Program-made: the position numbers and the translations under genes
Origin: an uncultured Marinomonas sp.
GTDB taxonomy: Bacteria; Pseudomonadota; Gammaproteobacteria; Pseudomonadales; Marinomonadaceae
Direction: 5' to 3'
NCBI GenBank assembly: GCA_947493575.1
Contig: CANLRQ010000002.1
Span: forward strand, 205,475 to 269,474
Length of the DNA stretch: 64,000 nucleotides
The notes under the pieces: model-generated
The model's database searches: none
The model's input: only the letters and a program-made list of their open reading frames with translations
What the model was told of the DNA's origin: nothing
Shown here: in pieces, positions 10,701-20,505 of the stretch
How the letters are laid out: each line of letters begins with the position of its first letter
How positions within the stretch are numbered: the stretch's first letter is position 1

Positions 10701-12588
10701 TGGTGTAGGTGATATGGCAGGAGATGTTTTCGGTAACGGTATGTTATTGTCGAAACACATTCGATTAGTTGCTGCATTTAACCATATGCATATATTTATC
10801 GATCCAACACCTGATTCAGCATCGTCTTTCAAAGAACGTGAGAGAATGTTTAACCTACCTCGTTCATCTTGGGAAGATTACAATAAAGAGTTGATTTCTA
10901 AAGGTGGTGGAATCTTTAACCGTTCTGCGAAATCCATTCCAATTAATGCCGACATCCGCAAAGCATTAGGTATTGAAGGCGATGTGAAATCTCTAGCTCC
11001 AACGGACTTAATTTCAGCAATTCTAAAAGCGCCTGTTGATCTATTGTGGAATGGTGGTATAGGTACTTATGTTAAGTCTGAGTCAGAAACGCATGCGGAC
11101 GTGGGTGACAGTGGCAACAACTCATTACGCGTAAACGGTAACGAGCTACGTTGTAACGTCGTTGGTGAAGGCGGAAACCTTGGACTCACTCAAAAAGGCC
11201 GAATCGAATTTGCCCAATCAGGTGGTTTAATCAGCACTGATGCAATTGATAACTCGGCTGGTGTTGATAGCTCAGACCATGAAGTAAACATCAAGATTCT
11301 ATTGAACCGTGTTGTTGAAAATGGTGACATGACAGAGAAGCAACGTAACAAGCTTTTAGCAGATATGACCGATGAAGTAGGCTCACTTGTATTAAGTCAC
11401 AACCTAGGGCAAAGCCACGCATTGTCATTGGTTAACTCTCAGGCATCTGAGCGTTTAGCAGATCATTGGCGCTTAATGTTATCTCTTGTTAGAGATGGTC
11501 GCTTAAACCGTGAGATCGAGTTCTTACCAACGGACTCCCAGATCAAAAAACGCTTAAATAAAGGTAATGGTCTATCTCGTCCAGAAATTTCTGTACTGTT
11601 AGCCTATTCCAAAATTAAGCTGTCTGAGCAACTGGTAGAAGATGGTATTGGTGAAGACGCAGATTTGATGAATCAAATTCAAGACTACTTCCCAACACCA
11701 TTAACGAAGAAGTTTAATAAAGAGTTGCCCTCTCACCCATTAGCTCAAGAAATTGTAGCGGGTCATGTTACTAATAATATTGGTAACCGCATGGGGCCAA
11801 CCTTTAGTACTTATGTACAAGAAGAAACCAGCGCATCTGCTCTAAATCTTGTACGAGCTTACTCAGCAGCAGAAGAGATCTTTGGTATTCCAGCTCTATG
11901 GGATGCGATTAACGAATTAGATTTCACTGTAGAGAACAAAGTACTGAATGATTTGTTAATCCGCATTCAATCTCTACTTGAGAAATCCACGTTATGGTTA
12001 CTGCGTAATACCCGTGAAGTATTGTCGATTCAAAAATTGATTGATACCTATAAACCTGGTGTTGAAGTCATCAGTCAAAATATTCAATCAATTTTGACAA
12101 AACCAAGCCAAGAGCATCTAGCAACACTCGCAACTGAGTTAACAGATACCGGCATTCCTAACGGCTTATCAGAGAAAATTTCTGCACTTCACTACTTATT
12201 CTACGGTTTAGATATTATCCGCGTTGCAACAAGTACAGAAAAAGAAGTTATGAACGTCGCTCAAACTTACTTTGCGTTAGAAATGGATCTTGACCTTCAT
12301 TGGTTACGTCATTCGGTTAGTGAGTTAAATGCTAACGATATGTGGCAACGCAAAGCAAAATCTGGGTTAGCTGACGAAGTGGATAACAGCTTACGTACCT
12401 TAACCCAAGAAGTGATTCAATCTAGCGCTGACATTAATGATGTTAAACAAAGATTGAGTCAATGGAATAAGTTGAATGCAGATAGCATTCATCATTATCA
12501 AACTACTTTTAGTGAAATCAAATCTGAAAGTGAATTAACGCTAGCTATGATTTCTGTCGCAATCCGTGAATTAAGAAATCTAATTTAA
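7780..12588 (+). CDS. gdhB: NAD-specific glutamate dehydrogenase, large (180 kDa) class
   Basis: 1602 residues, the usual size of the L_180 class described from Streptomyces and Pseudomonas. It converts glutamate to 2-oxoglutarate and ammonia with NAD+, a mainly catabolic role. N-terminal ACT-like regulatory segments precede the catalytic domain at about residues 770-1200, with the K-A-Q-M-V-K-N-A-V-I-V-P-A-G-A-K-G-G-F block carrying the active Lys, and G-N-G-M-L-L-S and W-N-G-G-I-G-T-Y for nucleotide binding. In P. aeruginosa gdhB is induced by arginine through ArgR, which fits the divergent ArgR-like gene 260 bases upstream. The aminotransferase gene follows in the same direction. Confidence 0.95.
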   Translation: MINNKKNELIERIEVELKDNFSPTHIDSLTQLTRLYFQDSLTEDMVNEPIENLYGTIVCLWDFIQNRETDTPKIRVYNPNYEEHSWQSTHTVIEVLTEDMPFLVSSFNMALVRLGLTIHLTSHPALLVTRDASGDLQSLSNEGGNEALIHFEIDRISDLSKFDEIKAELVKTLADVKQTVEDWPAMNDKLLSIIKESEQAKHLKSDEGHKENLDFLRWVANNHFTFIGFRSYDLVTESKETHLKLVNGSGLGTFRDKDSTSIKRDIILDDRLSKLAIDNSNAIILTKSTAVSSVHRPVHLDYLGIKRFDKSGKVIGEWRFFGLYSSAAYVARLQDIPLLRKKLDHIVERCDVDPNSHKGKNLKHILNSYPRDEMLQAPVDELLITIQNILAIQERRQLRVFLRKDLYGRFINALVYVPRDRYNTELRVKMQQILIDACDGTSSEFNVQFSQLVLARVNFTIQTSSKNSLDHVDAEDIQRKMQDAMNSWDDKLLNAMHVSMGEEKSNALYAKFAPYLPAAYREDFSPNSAVLDIERLNNLSVDGEITTHLYHQVGQAKGNYFFKVYGSGTTLVLSDVLPILECMGLRVLEARPYELDSHSDSNTWVVEFAISVDQSIDLEKKAQREAFQDAFNQIFVRRVENDHFNALVLEASLTWRQVTMLRAVTKYLTQLQVPFSLSYMQQTLEKNASIARLLVQLFELRFDPALSAKREDKVAKILSKIEESLDLVANLDEDRILKHYLSVIQAMLRTNFYQSDENGRSKDYVSFKLDPNSIPAVPLPRPKFEIFVYAPWVEGVHMRGGKVARGGLRWSDRMEDFRTEVLGLVKAQMVKNAVIVPAGAKGGFVAKQLKKNASRDDVQKEVVRCYTTFISGLLDVTDNLIKNKVVPPTSVQRYDEDDPYLVVAADKGTATFSDLANSISEKYGFWLGDAFASGGSNGYDHKKMGITARGAWESVKRQFKEIGINCQTTDFTAVGVGDMAGDVFGNGMLLSKHIRLVAAFNHMHIFIDPTPDSASSFKERERMFNLPRSSWEDYNKELISKGGGIFNRSAKSIPINADIRKALGIEGDVKSLAPTDLISAILKAPVDLLWNGGIGTYVKSESETHADVGDSGNNSLRVNGNELRCNVVGEGGNLGLTQKGRIEFAQSGGLISTDAIDNSAGVDSSDHEVNIKILLNRVVENGDMTEKQRNKLLADMTDEVGSLVLSHNLGQSHALSLVNSQASERLADHWRLMLSLVRDGRLNREIEFLPTDSQIKKRLNKGNGLSRPEISVLLAYSKIKLSEQLVEDGIGEDADLMNQIQDYFPTPLTKKFNKELPSHPLAQEIVAGHVTNNIGNRMGPTFSTYVQEETSASALNLVRAYSAAEEIFGIPALWDAINELDFTVENKVLNDLLIRIQSLLEKSTLWLLRNTREVLSIQKLIDTYKPGVEVISQNIQSILTKPSQEHLATLATELTDTGIPNGLSEKISALHYLFYGLDIIRVATSTEKEVMNVAQTYFALEMDLDLHWLRHSVSELNANDMWQRKAKSGLADEVDNSLRTLTQEVIQSSADINDVKQRLSQWNKLNADSIHHYQTTFSEIKSESELTLAMISVAIRELRNLI

Positions 12589-12597
12589 CCTGCCAGG

Positions 12598-12616
12598 GCT
12601 ACCTATGTCAGGTAGC
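12598..12616 (+). promoter_or_regulatory. Small hairpin between gdhB and the aminotransferase gene
   Basis: GCTACCT, loop ATGTC, AGGTAGC: a 7-bp perfect stem 10 bases after the gdhB stop and 27 bases before the next start codon. It has no T-run, so a weak attenuator or mRNA-processing site is more likely than a terminator. Confidence 0.45.
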
Positions 12617-12642
12617 TCTACTTTCCTCTAAGGAGACTAAAA

Positions 12643-13857
12643 GTGACTGAACAAGTAACGAGAGCAACTTTCGACGAAGTAATGGTTCCAAATTACGCGC
12701 CATCTGCCATTATCCCTGTGCGTGGCGAAGGCTCTCGAATCTGGGATAGCAATGATAATGAATACATTGATTTTGCTGGCGGAATAGCCGTAACGTCTGT
12801 AGGTCATTCACATCCAAAATTAGTTGAAACCATGCGCGAGCAAGCTGGTAAATTCTGGCATGTCGCAAATGTTATGACCAATGAGCCAGCACTACGCCTG
12901 GCAAAAAAACTAACAGAAAAAACCTTTGCTGATAAAGTTTTCTTCTGTAACAGTGGTGGCGAAGCAAATGAAGCCGCTTTTAAACTTGTTCGTCGTCATG
13001 CCTATTTAAACTTTGGTCCTGAAAAACATGAAATTATTGCTTTCACAAAATCCTTCCATGGACGAACTTTGTTTACCGTTTCTGTAGGTGGTCAGCCGAA
13101 ATACAAAGAAGGCTTTGAACCAACACCTCAAGGTATTAGTCATTGCGATTATAATGACATAGACCAGTTAAAAGCCCTTATTTCTGATCGTACTTGTGCT
13201 GTCGTTATGGAGCCAATTCAGGGGGAAGGCGGAATTATTCCAGCGGACGTTGAGTTTGCAAAACAAGTACGTGAATTGTGTAACCAACATAATGCATTGT
13301 TAGTATACGATGAAGTTCAATCTGGTGTTGGGCGTACCGGTACTCTGTATGCTTATGAACAATTAGGTGTCACGCCTGATGTCCTAACTACGGCTAAAGG
13401 CTTCGGTAATGGCTTTCCTGTTGGCGCGATGTTAGCCACTGACGGTGCCGCTAAAAGCTTAGGTTTTGGTACTCATGGCAGTACTTATGGTGGTAATCCA
13501 ATGGCATGCGTCATTGCTGAAGCCGTTATCGACATTGTTGATACGCCAGAAGTATTAAATGGCGTCAAAGCAAAGCACGAACTTTTTGTGAATGGCCTTG
13601 AAGCCATCAATGAAAAATACTCTGTATTTAAAGACATTCGCGGTATGGGTTTATTGATCGGTGCTGAAGTTGTGGATACTTACAAAGGCAATGCAAAAGC
13701 GTTCCTTACAGCGGCCGTTGAAGAAAGTTTATTAGTTTTAGTTGCTGGCCCTGATGTTGTGCGTTTCGCACCTTCTTTGCTTATCCCAGATGCAGACATT
13801 GTGGAAGGTCTTGCTCGTTTAGAAAGAGCCGTTGCAAAAGTGGTTGCTAATTCATAA
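12643..13857 (+). CDS. astC: Acetylornithine/succinylornithine aminotransferase
   Basis: 404-residue PLP-dependent class III aminotransferase. The active-site Lys lies in [14 protein letters not shown], with the [11 protein letters not shown] cofactor-binding motif before it and S-F-H-G-R-T in the N-terminal half. The whole sequence, beginning [10 protein letters not shown], is much closer to Pseudomonas AruC/AstC (biosynthetic ArgD is similar) than to GabT. In the arginine succinyltransferase route it passes the amino group of N2-succinylornithine to 2-oxoglutarate, giving glutamate for the GDH just upstream. GTG start with AAGGAG seven bases before it. The rest of the ast/aru pathway is not in the window, so an argD role in synthesis remains possible. 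Confidence 0.85.
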   Translation: MTEQVTRATFDEVMVPNYAPSAIIPVRGEGSRIWDSNDNEYIDFAGGIAVTSVGHSHPKLVETMREQAGKFWHVANVMTNEPALRLAKKLTEKTFADKVFFCNSGGEANEAAFKLVRRHAYLNFGPEKHEIIAFTKSFHGRTLFTVSVGGQPKYKEGFEPTPQGISHCDYNDIDQLKALISDRTCAVVMEPIQGEGGIIPADVEFAKQVRELCNQHNALLVYDEVQSGVGRTGTLYAYEQLGVTPDVLTTAKGFGNGFPVGAMLATDGAAKSLGFGTHGSTYGGNPMACVIAEAVIDIVDTPEVLNGVKAKHELFVNGLEAINEKYSVFKDIRGMGLLIGAEVVDTYKGNAKAFLTAAVEESLLVLVAGPDVVRFAPSLLIPDADIVEGLARLERAVAKVVANS

Positions 13858-13880
13858 TTAAATACTCTTTCGGTATATAA

Positions 13881-13895
13881 TAAGACCTTTGCACT
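13881..13895. repeat. MITE terminal remnant
   Basis: TAAGACCTTTGCACT matches the terminal 13 bases of the MITE-like element (GAGACCTTTGCAC) with one change. No partner end is found. It lies just before a shared terminator. Confidence 0.4.
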
Positions 13896-13907
13896 AAGCC
13901 TCTTAAT

Positions 13908-13937
13908 AAAAAACCCAGCTAATAGGCTGGGTTTTTT
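13908..13937. terminator. Bidirectional terminator between astC and the YitT gene
   Basis: AAACCCAGC (13911-13919) pairs with GCTGGGTTT (13926-13934), with A-run before and T-run after, between two convergent genes. Confidence 0.9.
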
Positions 13938-13971
13938 ATATCAGCAAACAAACTACCTTATATTTGGTTGG

Positions 13972-14589
13972 CTAGGATTTCTCTGCTTCAATCAAGGAAG
14001 GGGTTACAACCACAGCCTCATGTGGTTTGTGATAACGACCAATAATAGAACTCAATACTAAGAAAGCTAAAAACGAAAACGCCAAACTTGGGCCGTCAAG
14101 CACATAAAACGCTAAAATAAGTACAACAATGTCTGCTCCCAGCATCGTTTTACTTGCATGGATATTAAACTTTCTTTCAAGATAAACCGCCAGAATATTT
14201 AACCCACCTAGCGAAGAGTTATGTCGAAACAATATAATTAATCCAAAACCAACCAACATACCACCAAATGCCGACGCTAATATGGGATTCATTTCAATTG
14301 TGACATACAACCTCATTAATTCAGACAAGCCGGACAAAAAAATCACACTTATGAAGGTTCTAAACGTAAAACGCCAACCTAATGTCTGCCAAGCTAAGAG
14401 ATAAAAGGGAAGATTCAATAAAAAGAAAATTTGACCGAAGGAAAGATCAGAGAAATGTAAGGCTAAAAAACTCAACCCCGCCGTTCCACTAATAAGGTAT
14501 CCTGCCGAGTTCAATATATGCAGGCCAAGCGCAGCCAACAAACAACCTTCTAGAATAGAAAGCCATACATGTGTCGTGTTCATGTTCAA
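13972..14589 (-). CDS. YitT family membrane protein
   Basis: 205 residues, about five to six hydrophobic segments, with the YitT/DUF161 pattern: G-L-H-I-L-N-S-A-G-Y-L-I-S-G-T-A-G-L near the N terminus and N-S-S-L-G-G-L-N-I-L-A in the middle. Family members are inner-membrane proteins of uncertain function; this one lacks the soluble C-terminal domain seen in longer Bacillus relatives. Single gene, convergent with astC. Confidence 0.85.
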   Translation of the reverse strand: MNMNTTHVWLSILEGCLLAALGLHILNSAGYLISGTAGLSFLALHFSDLSFGQIFFLLNLPFYLLAWQTLGWRFTFRTFISVIFLSGLSELMRLYVTIEMNPILASAFGGMLVGFGLIILFRHNSSLGGLNILAVYLERKFNIHASKTMLGADIVVLILAFYVLDGPSLAFSFLAFLVLSSIIGRYHKPHEAVVVTPSLIEAEKS

Positions 14590-14883
14590 GATAATTCCAG
14601 TACTTTAAGTCAATTTTTGATCGACTTAGCAATTAATAAAATGCTTCTTTTAGAAGCGAGTTACAATCTCAAAAAATACATTCCTGTAAAATATTCTGAC
14701 AATGGGTACATCGTCAGCATGATTCATACCAATTTTATTTTTTTTGTTTAGGTACTGCTTGAAAATTGACCGTGCTATTCTAGCGGAATAAAACTTTTTT
14801 AAAAGAATTGCTTTGCCTCTTTCTTTGATTACTTAATACTGTGTATCCTGTTATAAATTAATCTGATCAAAAGGAAAAATAAT

Positions 14884-15171
14884 ATGGGCTTTTTATCTGG
14901 CATCAAATCCCTGTTCGAAGCAGGCCCAGCCGCACCAGAAAAAGAAGAAGAACCAATTGAGCATAAAGGTTTTACTATCATTCCAGCCCCTATCAATGAA
15001 GGTGGCCAGCACCGGGTTGCAGCAACAATTACAAAAGGCGAAGGAGAAGAGCAACAGATACATAAGTTTATCCGCTCTGATTTAATAGCAAGCCGCGATG
15101 AGTGTTTAAGGATCACGATAAACAAAGCCAAAATGACCATAGATCAACTTGGCGACCGTATTTTTAGTTAA
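14884..15171 (+). CDS. HlyU family regulator
   Basis: 95-residue cytoplasmic protein of the HlyU_V-type family in Pfam, not the ArsR-like Vibrio HlyU. Markers are the N-terminal M-G-F-L-S-G-I-K-S-L-F, the central H-K-G-F-T-I-I-P-A-P and the C-terminal D-E-C-L-R-I-T-I-N-K-A-K. Its function is only poorly known and the name rests on family annotation. A purine-rich AAAAGGAAAAAT site precedes the ATG. The hydrolase gene starts 27 bases downstream, so they probably form one operon. The 294 bases before it hold only AT-rich promoter-like sequence. Confidence 0.8.
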   Translation: MGFLSGIKSLFEAGPAAPEKEEEPIEHKGFTIIPAPINEGGQHRVAATITKGEGEEQQIHKFIRSDLIASRDECLRITINKAKMTIDQLGDRIFS

Positions 15172-15198
15172 CACAATGAACAACTCTAAGGAATCATA

Positions 15199-16197
15199 AT
15201 GGCAACAAATGTCTCTTCTCATTGGCGACCCATTTCAGATCATAATGATTTCTTAGGAGCTTCTTTTCGAAGTCGAGGCTTCCAACTCCTAAAGACCAAA
15301 CCTTCTGTTGTCTGCCATCTCATTAATCATAGGAAGAGCAATGGGAATTCAAAAGCTATTTTGTATCTACACGGTTACACTGATTATTTCTTTCAAGACC
15401 AACTCGCAGAAGATCTTTTATTAACAGGTTATGATTTCTACGCTATAGATTTGCAAGGCTATGGCCGTTCTATCCGTCCATCCCGAACTCCTAATGAGTG
15501 CAAAACGTTAGATCAGTATTTTGATGATTTAAATATTGCTTTAACTACAATGAAACAGGATGGTATTGAGGATGTGATTATATTGGCTCACTCCACAGGA
15601 GGGTTAATCGCTTCTCGTTTCTTACAATCATTAAAAGATATCCAAAACGAGGACTTACCAAATATTAAAGGGCTTATATTAAACAGTCCTTTTCTTTGCC
15701 TTCCCTATCCACCACATAAACTACAGTCAATGACACGCTTAGTTAGTGCATTAACTTACCTTTTTCCATTTTATAAAAAAACCTCTTATAAAGATAAAAT
15801 TTATGCGAGAACCTTACATGAAAAGTTTGGTGGTGAATGGCAATATCGATTAGATCTAAAACCTGCTAACGGATTCGGTTTATCATTTTCTTGGCTGCAA
15901 CAGGTGATAAAAAGCCAGAACACATTAATTCAAAACCCCTTACATATTCCAACGCTTTTATGTTGTTCAAAGAAAAGCACCTACACGACAAAAACCACTT
16001 ATGAAATATCACAAGGAGATGGCGCTTTGGATGTAGAAAGCATGCAACAAACTGCTCGCTCTATTTACACTCAGCTTGAGATTCAGATAATTCCTCAGGG
16101 CTTTCACGACCTCTATTTATCTAAACCAACCGCGCGACAGCAGTACCTGTCAGCTATAAAAAACTGGTTAACTGAGTTAAACAAGAAGCCTCAATAA
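15199..16197 (+). CDS. Alpha/beta hydrolase, lysophospholipase-like
   Basis: 332 residues with the serine aminopeptidase S33/PldB pattern. L-H-G-Y-T-D-Y-F-F forms the oxyanion region, the nucleophile elbow is A-H-S-T-G-G (family usually G-H-S), and a late G-F-H-D supplies the catalytic His. No signal peptide or membrane segment. It probably hydrolyses a lipid ester or monoglyceride; the substrate is not evident. AAGGA at 15190 precedes the ATG. It is the second gene after hlyU and ends in a strong terminator. Confidence 0.82.
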   Translation: MATNVSSHWRPISDHNDFLGASFRSRGFQLLKTKPSVVCHLINHRKSNGNSKAILYLHGYTDYFFQDQLAEDLLLTGYDFYAIDLQGYGRSIRPSRTPNECKTLDQYFDDLNIALTTMKQDGIEDVIILAHSTGGLIASRFLQSLKDIQNEDLPNIKGLILNSPFLCLPYPPHKLQSMTRLVSALTYLFPFYKKTSYKDKIYARTLHEKFGGEWQYRLDLKPANGFGLSFSWLQQVIKSQNTLIQNPLHIPTLLCCSKKSTYTTKTTYEISQGDGALDVESMQQTARSIYTQLEIQIIPQGFHDLYLSKPTARQQYLSAIKNWLTELNKKPQ

Positions 16198-16245
16198 AAA
16201 AACCAGACTCTAACTTAATGAGGTCAGTTCAAGTCTGGTTTTTAT
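16196..16245 (+). terminator. Terminator after the hydrolase gene
   Basis: AACCAGACT (16201-16209) pairs with AGTCTGGTT (16232-16240), flanked by A and T runs, directly after the TAA at 16195-16197. Confidence 0.85.
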
Positions 16246-16313
16246 CATATCAGCAAGTAACCTGAGACCTATAATTCGCATGTACAAATGACATACAAAC
16301 AATGGTGTATTGA

Positions 16314-17159
16314 TCAAATCAACTGCAACGCTTTCGCATGATGTTTTAGGTGATCTTCAATAAAAGTCGCGATGAAAAAGTAGCTGTGGTCATATCCCGC
16401 TTGACGACGTAAGGTCAATGAATGACCTGCTTTTTCACAGGCCGTTTCTAACGCTTCCGGTTTAAGTTGCTCGACCAAGAAGTTATCAGCTTCTCCTTGA
16501 TCAATCAAAAGCGGCAGGCGCTCTACTGCATTTTCGACTAACAAGGTAGCATCCCACTTATTCCAAGAGGACTTATCTTCCCCTAGATAACCAGTGAAAG
16601 CTTTTTCACCCCAAGGGCAATCCGTTGGATTAACGATTGGCGCAAAAGCCGATACCGATTGATATATTGCTGGGTTCTTCAAAGCACAAATTAATGCTCC
16701 ATGCCCGCCCATAGAATGTCCTGAAATGGATTTTTTATCCGTGACTGGAAAATTCGTTTCAATCAATTCAGGCAGCTCTTGTACAACATAATCGTACATC
16801 TTATAGGTCTGCGCATAAGGCTCTACTGTTGCATTTATATAAAACCCTGCGGCAGAGCCAAAGTCATAACTTTCATGCTCATTCGGGTAATCAGAACCTC
16901 TAGGGCTGGTATCAGGACAAACAATGGCCATCCCCAACTCAGCTGCCATACGGTGTGCACCCGCTTTTTGGGTAAAGTTCTCATCATTGCATGTCAAACC
17001 AGATAACCAGTATAAAACTGGAACAGATTGCGTTTCTGCTTGTGGCGGCAAATAGATTGCAAAAATCATATCCCCTTTCACAGCTTGGCTTGTATGACGA
17101 TAACGCTTTACCCAGCCACCAAAAGACTTTGTGCTTGATAATAACTCAAGTTGAGACAT
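16314..17159 (-). CDS. fghA: S-formylglutathione hydrolase
   Basis: 281-residue cytoplasmic esterase D family enzyme that hydrolyses S-formylglutathione to formate and glutathione, the second step of formaldehyde detoxification. The nucleophile motif is S-G-H-S-M-G-G-H-G-A; Y-W-L-S-G-L-T-C-N-D-E-N-F and the C-terminal G-Y-D-H-S-Y-F-F-I motif carrying the catalytic His are diagnostic. It follows frmA by 84 bases on the same strand. Length matches E. coli FrmB and YeiG. Confidence 0.95.
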   Translation of the reverse strand: MSQLELLSSTKSFGGWVKRYRHTSQAVKGDMIFAIYLPPQAETQSVPVLYWLSGLTCNDENFTQKAGAHRMAAELGMAIVCPDTSPRGSDYPNEHESYDFGSAAGFYINATVEPYAQTYKMYDYVVQELPELIETNFPVTDKKSISGHSMGGHGALICALKNPAIYQSVSAFAPIVNPTDCPWGEKAFTGYLGEDKSSWNKWDATLLVENAVERLPLLIDQGEADNFLVEQLKPEALETACEKAGHSLTLRRQAGYDHSYFFIATFIEDHLKHHAKALQLI

Positions 17160-17243
17160 ACAGAATTCCTTCTAATTTGTATCAATTCACACCATGGTTA
17201 CCAGAGTAATAGAGTAACAACGGTGTGAACTTATCTTTTGGAT

Positions 17244-18383
<1,140 letters not shown>

Positions 18384-18386
18384 TTA

Positions 18387-18526
18387 GAGACCTTTGCACG
18401 AAATCATGAGCGGTGATAAGACGAGGCAAAAACAGATGAAAAAGCGGAGTTTATGAATGATAAATGCGCATTTTGAGTCTGTTTTTAACAAAGTATTAAC
18501 AAGCGTAGTAGTCGTGCGAAGACCTC
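18387..18526. mobile_element. MITE-like element, copy 2
   Basis: 140 bp, the same internal sequence as copy 1, beginning GAGACCTTTGCACGA; the right end is degenerate (GTGCGAAGACCTC). Flanked by GTTA on both sides (18383-18386 and 18527-18530), probably a 5-bp duplication that lost one base. It fills most of the frmA-LysR divergent promoter region and may displace or supply regulatory signals. Confidence 0.85.
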
Positions 18527-18700
18527 GTTAGTCTTCAATGAGCAATAAAGCTCAAATAAGTCACACAAGTTTAGCCCCAAATGATGATTAAGATAATGCC
18601 TATTTTGGAAAAGTATTATTGCCATATGACAACAATATTTCTTATTATCTCCTAATTAAAACCAATTTGATGCGTTTTGCCCTACATTAAGGTATTTTTT

Positions 18701-19594
18701 ATGAAAAACTGGGAAGCGATGGAAGCCTTTATTGAAGTGGTACGCCAAGGCAGTTTTTCTGCTGCCGCCTCGCAATTAAACGTTTCGCCATCACATATCA
18801 GCCGTCTCATCACTCAGTTAGAAGCCAGTCTCGGAACTACTCTTTTATTTCGCACCACAAGACGTATCCGATTAAGCGAAGCAGGTGAGCTTTATTATCA
18901 ACATTGTCGAAGCCTACCAGAGGCATTAAATAGCGCTGAAGAGATTGTATCGAACTTAAATAAAGCTCCTATCGGCTCATTTAAAATGACCTGCGCAACT
19001 ACGTTTGGAGAGCGTTTTATTTCTCCTTTAATGAATGATTTTTTACTGTTAAACCCTAAAATTGAACTTGATTTCCATTTAACTAACCGAGAAGTCAATT
19101 TAATTGAAGAAGAGTACGACCTAGCCATACGTATGGGTTCACTCAAGGATTCAAGCCATTTATCTCGTAGATTGTGTGATCGAAAAGAGTACCTTTGTGC
19201 TTCGCGTAGTTATGTGGATCAATATGGTATGCCACACACCTTGTCCGAGCTTAATAAACACAAATGTCTAATAGGATCAAAAAACCACTGGTTATTTCAG
19301 CAGACAGGGCAAAGAAAAGAAGTTCGCATCAATAGCCAATGGAGAAGTAACTCAGGGCCCGCATTATTAGATGCAACGTTAAAAGGAATGGGGATTGCTC
19401 AACTACCCGATTATTATGTAAAAGAAGGGCTAGCAAATGGGCAACTTATCGAGCTATTGCCACAATATCAATACCCTTATAGTGGCGTTTGGCTGGTATA
19501 TCCGAAGGTAAGACACTCATCCCCCAAGCTAAAAGCCATTTGCGATTATCTAATAAAGTGCTTCCAAGAAAGCACCGATTTAACAGCAAAATAA
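18701..19594 (+). CDS. LysR-family transcriptional regulator
   Basis: 297 residues. N-terminal winged helix-turn-helix (G-S-F-S-A-A-A-S-Q-L-N-V-S-P-S-H-I-S-R, residues about 17-35), then a LysR substrate-binding domain. It resembles the CrgA-type group that often sits beside oxidoreductase genes. The ATG at 18701 with AAGG about nine bases upstream is preferred over a TTG eight codons earlier. Divergent from frmA-fghA, which makes that operon a likely target; its ligand is unknown. Confidence 0.88.
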   Translation: MKNWEAMEAFIEVVRQGSFSAAASQLNVSPSHISRLITQLEASLGTTLLFRTTRRIRLSEAGELYYQHCRSLPEALNSAEEIVSNLNKAPIGSFKMTCATTFGERFISPLMNDFLLLNPKIELDFHLTNREVNLIEEEYDLAIRMGSLKDSSHLSRRLCDRKEYLCASRSYVDQYGMPHTLSELNKHKCLIGSKNHWLFQQTGQRKEVRINSQWRSNSGPALLDATLKGMGIAQLPDYYVKEGLANGQLIELLPQYQYPYSGVWLVYPKVRHSSPKLKAICDYLIKCFQESTDLTAK

Positions 19595-19666
19595 AACCTT
19601 TATTTGAATTCCAAAATATGTGTTTAAATATGACTTCATCGAATCAGCTTTATCTAAGAGAGCACC

Positions 19667-19927
19667 ATGTTTGAACAAGAAGACCTTCTTCAAATCGCAC
19701 GGCAAGCCATGCCATTTGGCAAATATCAAGGTACGTTATTAATTGATTTGCCAGAACCCTATTTAATTTGGTTTCAACATAAAGGTTGGCCTGATGGTAA
19801 GCTGGGTAATTGGTTACAACTGGTCTTAGAAATAAAAATTAATGGTTTAGAAAGTTTAGTAGATCCATTAAAAGAGCCTGTTGCTAACCCAGAGAAAAAG
19901 GTTAAAAAGCGCATTACTTTCGACTAA
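19667..19927 (+). CDS. DUF3820 family protein
   Basis: 86 residues with the family pattern M-P-F-G-K-Y-x-G, L-P-E-P-Y-L-I-W-F and a G-K-L-G-N segment followed by E-I-K-x-N-G-L, ending in a basic tail. Small cytoplasmic protein; function unproven, although related domains occur attached to exonucleases and putative DNA-processing enzymes. Separate from the LysR gene by 72 bases. Confidence 0.8.
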   Translation: MFEQEDLLQIARQAMPFGKYQGTLLIDLPEPYLIWFQHKGWPDGKLGNWLQLVLEIKINGLESLVDPLKEPVANPEKKVKKRITFD

Positions 19928-19961
19928 CCTAACATTACGTTTTAACGATGAAATTCTGTTA

Positions 19962-20085
19962 GAGACCTTTGAGCGAAGCCATGAGCTGCACGAAGCCATG
20001 AACCACTAAAAGCCATGAGCTGCTATATAAGACGAGTTTGTGTTTAGCAAAGCATTAACAAGCGCAGCAGTCGTGCAAAGATCTC
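19962..20085. mobile_element. MITE-like element, copy 3
   Basis: 124-bp copy with ends GAGACCTTTGAGCGA and TCGTGCAAAGATCTC, flanked by the exact 5-bp repeat TGTTA (19957-19961 and 20086-20090). The interior is rearranged: a short block around AGCCATGA occurs three times in place of the standard left half. Confidence 0.82.
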
Positions 20086-20123
20086 TGTTAATTAATGCCT
20101 ATTCAGCACCAAGTTAGGCATAT

Positions 20124-20384
20124 TTAACGCTTTTTACGCAAAAACTTCTCCACATACCAACAACTTGCTTCAATGGTATAGCCTTGATCATTGGCCCATG
20201 CGAGCCCAGTTCTTACCAATTTCTCGGCAACGCCTTTTCCTCTCATAGACTCAGGAACAAAAGTACTATAAAAATCAATAACATACTGATCATTTTTTGT
20301 ACTTTCTTGAAGCCGATATTTTAGTGTCGCTATGTCACCATCTTGCTCTATTTGAAACAAACATTGGGTAGAAAGGTGTAACAT
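20124..20384 (-). CDS. GNAT-type N-acetyltransferase, short (CG) group
   Basis: 86 residues with the acetyl-CoA-binding segment V-P-E-S-M-R-G-K-G-V-A-E-K-L-V and a W-Y-V-E-K-F-L end, the pattern of the small Acetyltransf_CG proteins such as YjdJ. Substrate unknown. The ATG at 20384 with AAGGAAG five bases upstream is chosen over a longer frame whose extra N terminus looks non-coding. Confidence 0.78.
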   Translation of the reverse strand: MLHLSTQCLFQIEQDGDIATLKYRLQESTKNDQYVIDFYSTFVPESMRGKGVAEKLVRTGLAWANDQGYTIEASCWYVEKFLRKKR

Positions 20385-20446
20385 TATACTTCCTTTAAAA
20401 GCACTATTGTGTGTAAGTAACCACTTTATCCACACGTACCATAAAC

Positions 20447-20470
20447 AAAAGGCCCCATAAATATGGAGCC
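20447..20470 (-). terminator. Terminator of slyD
   Basis: GGCCCCATA and TATGGAGCC form a 9-bp stem with one G-U pair; read on the minus strand it is followed by TTTTG. It lies 36 bases past the slyD stop. Confidence 0.7.
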
Positions 20471-20505
20471 ACTGTATAAGTACCAAACTCTAAGCCATTT
20501 ACAGA

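Noticed and set aside
12643..13857. 4-aminobutyrate aminotransferase (gabT)
   Set aside because: Overall sequence and N terminus match AruC/AstC/ArgD much better, and the neighbours fit arginine use.
16261..16300. GAGACC at 16264 as another MITE end
   Set aside because: Only six bases match; the following sequence does not resemble the element.
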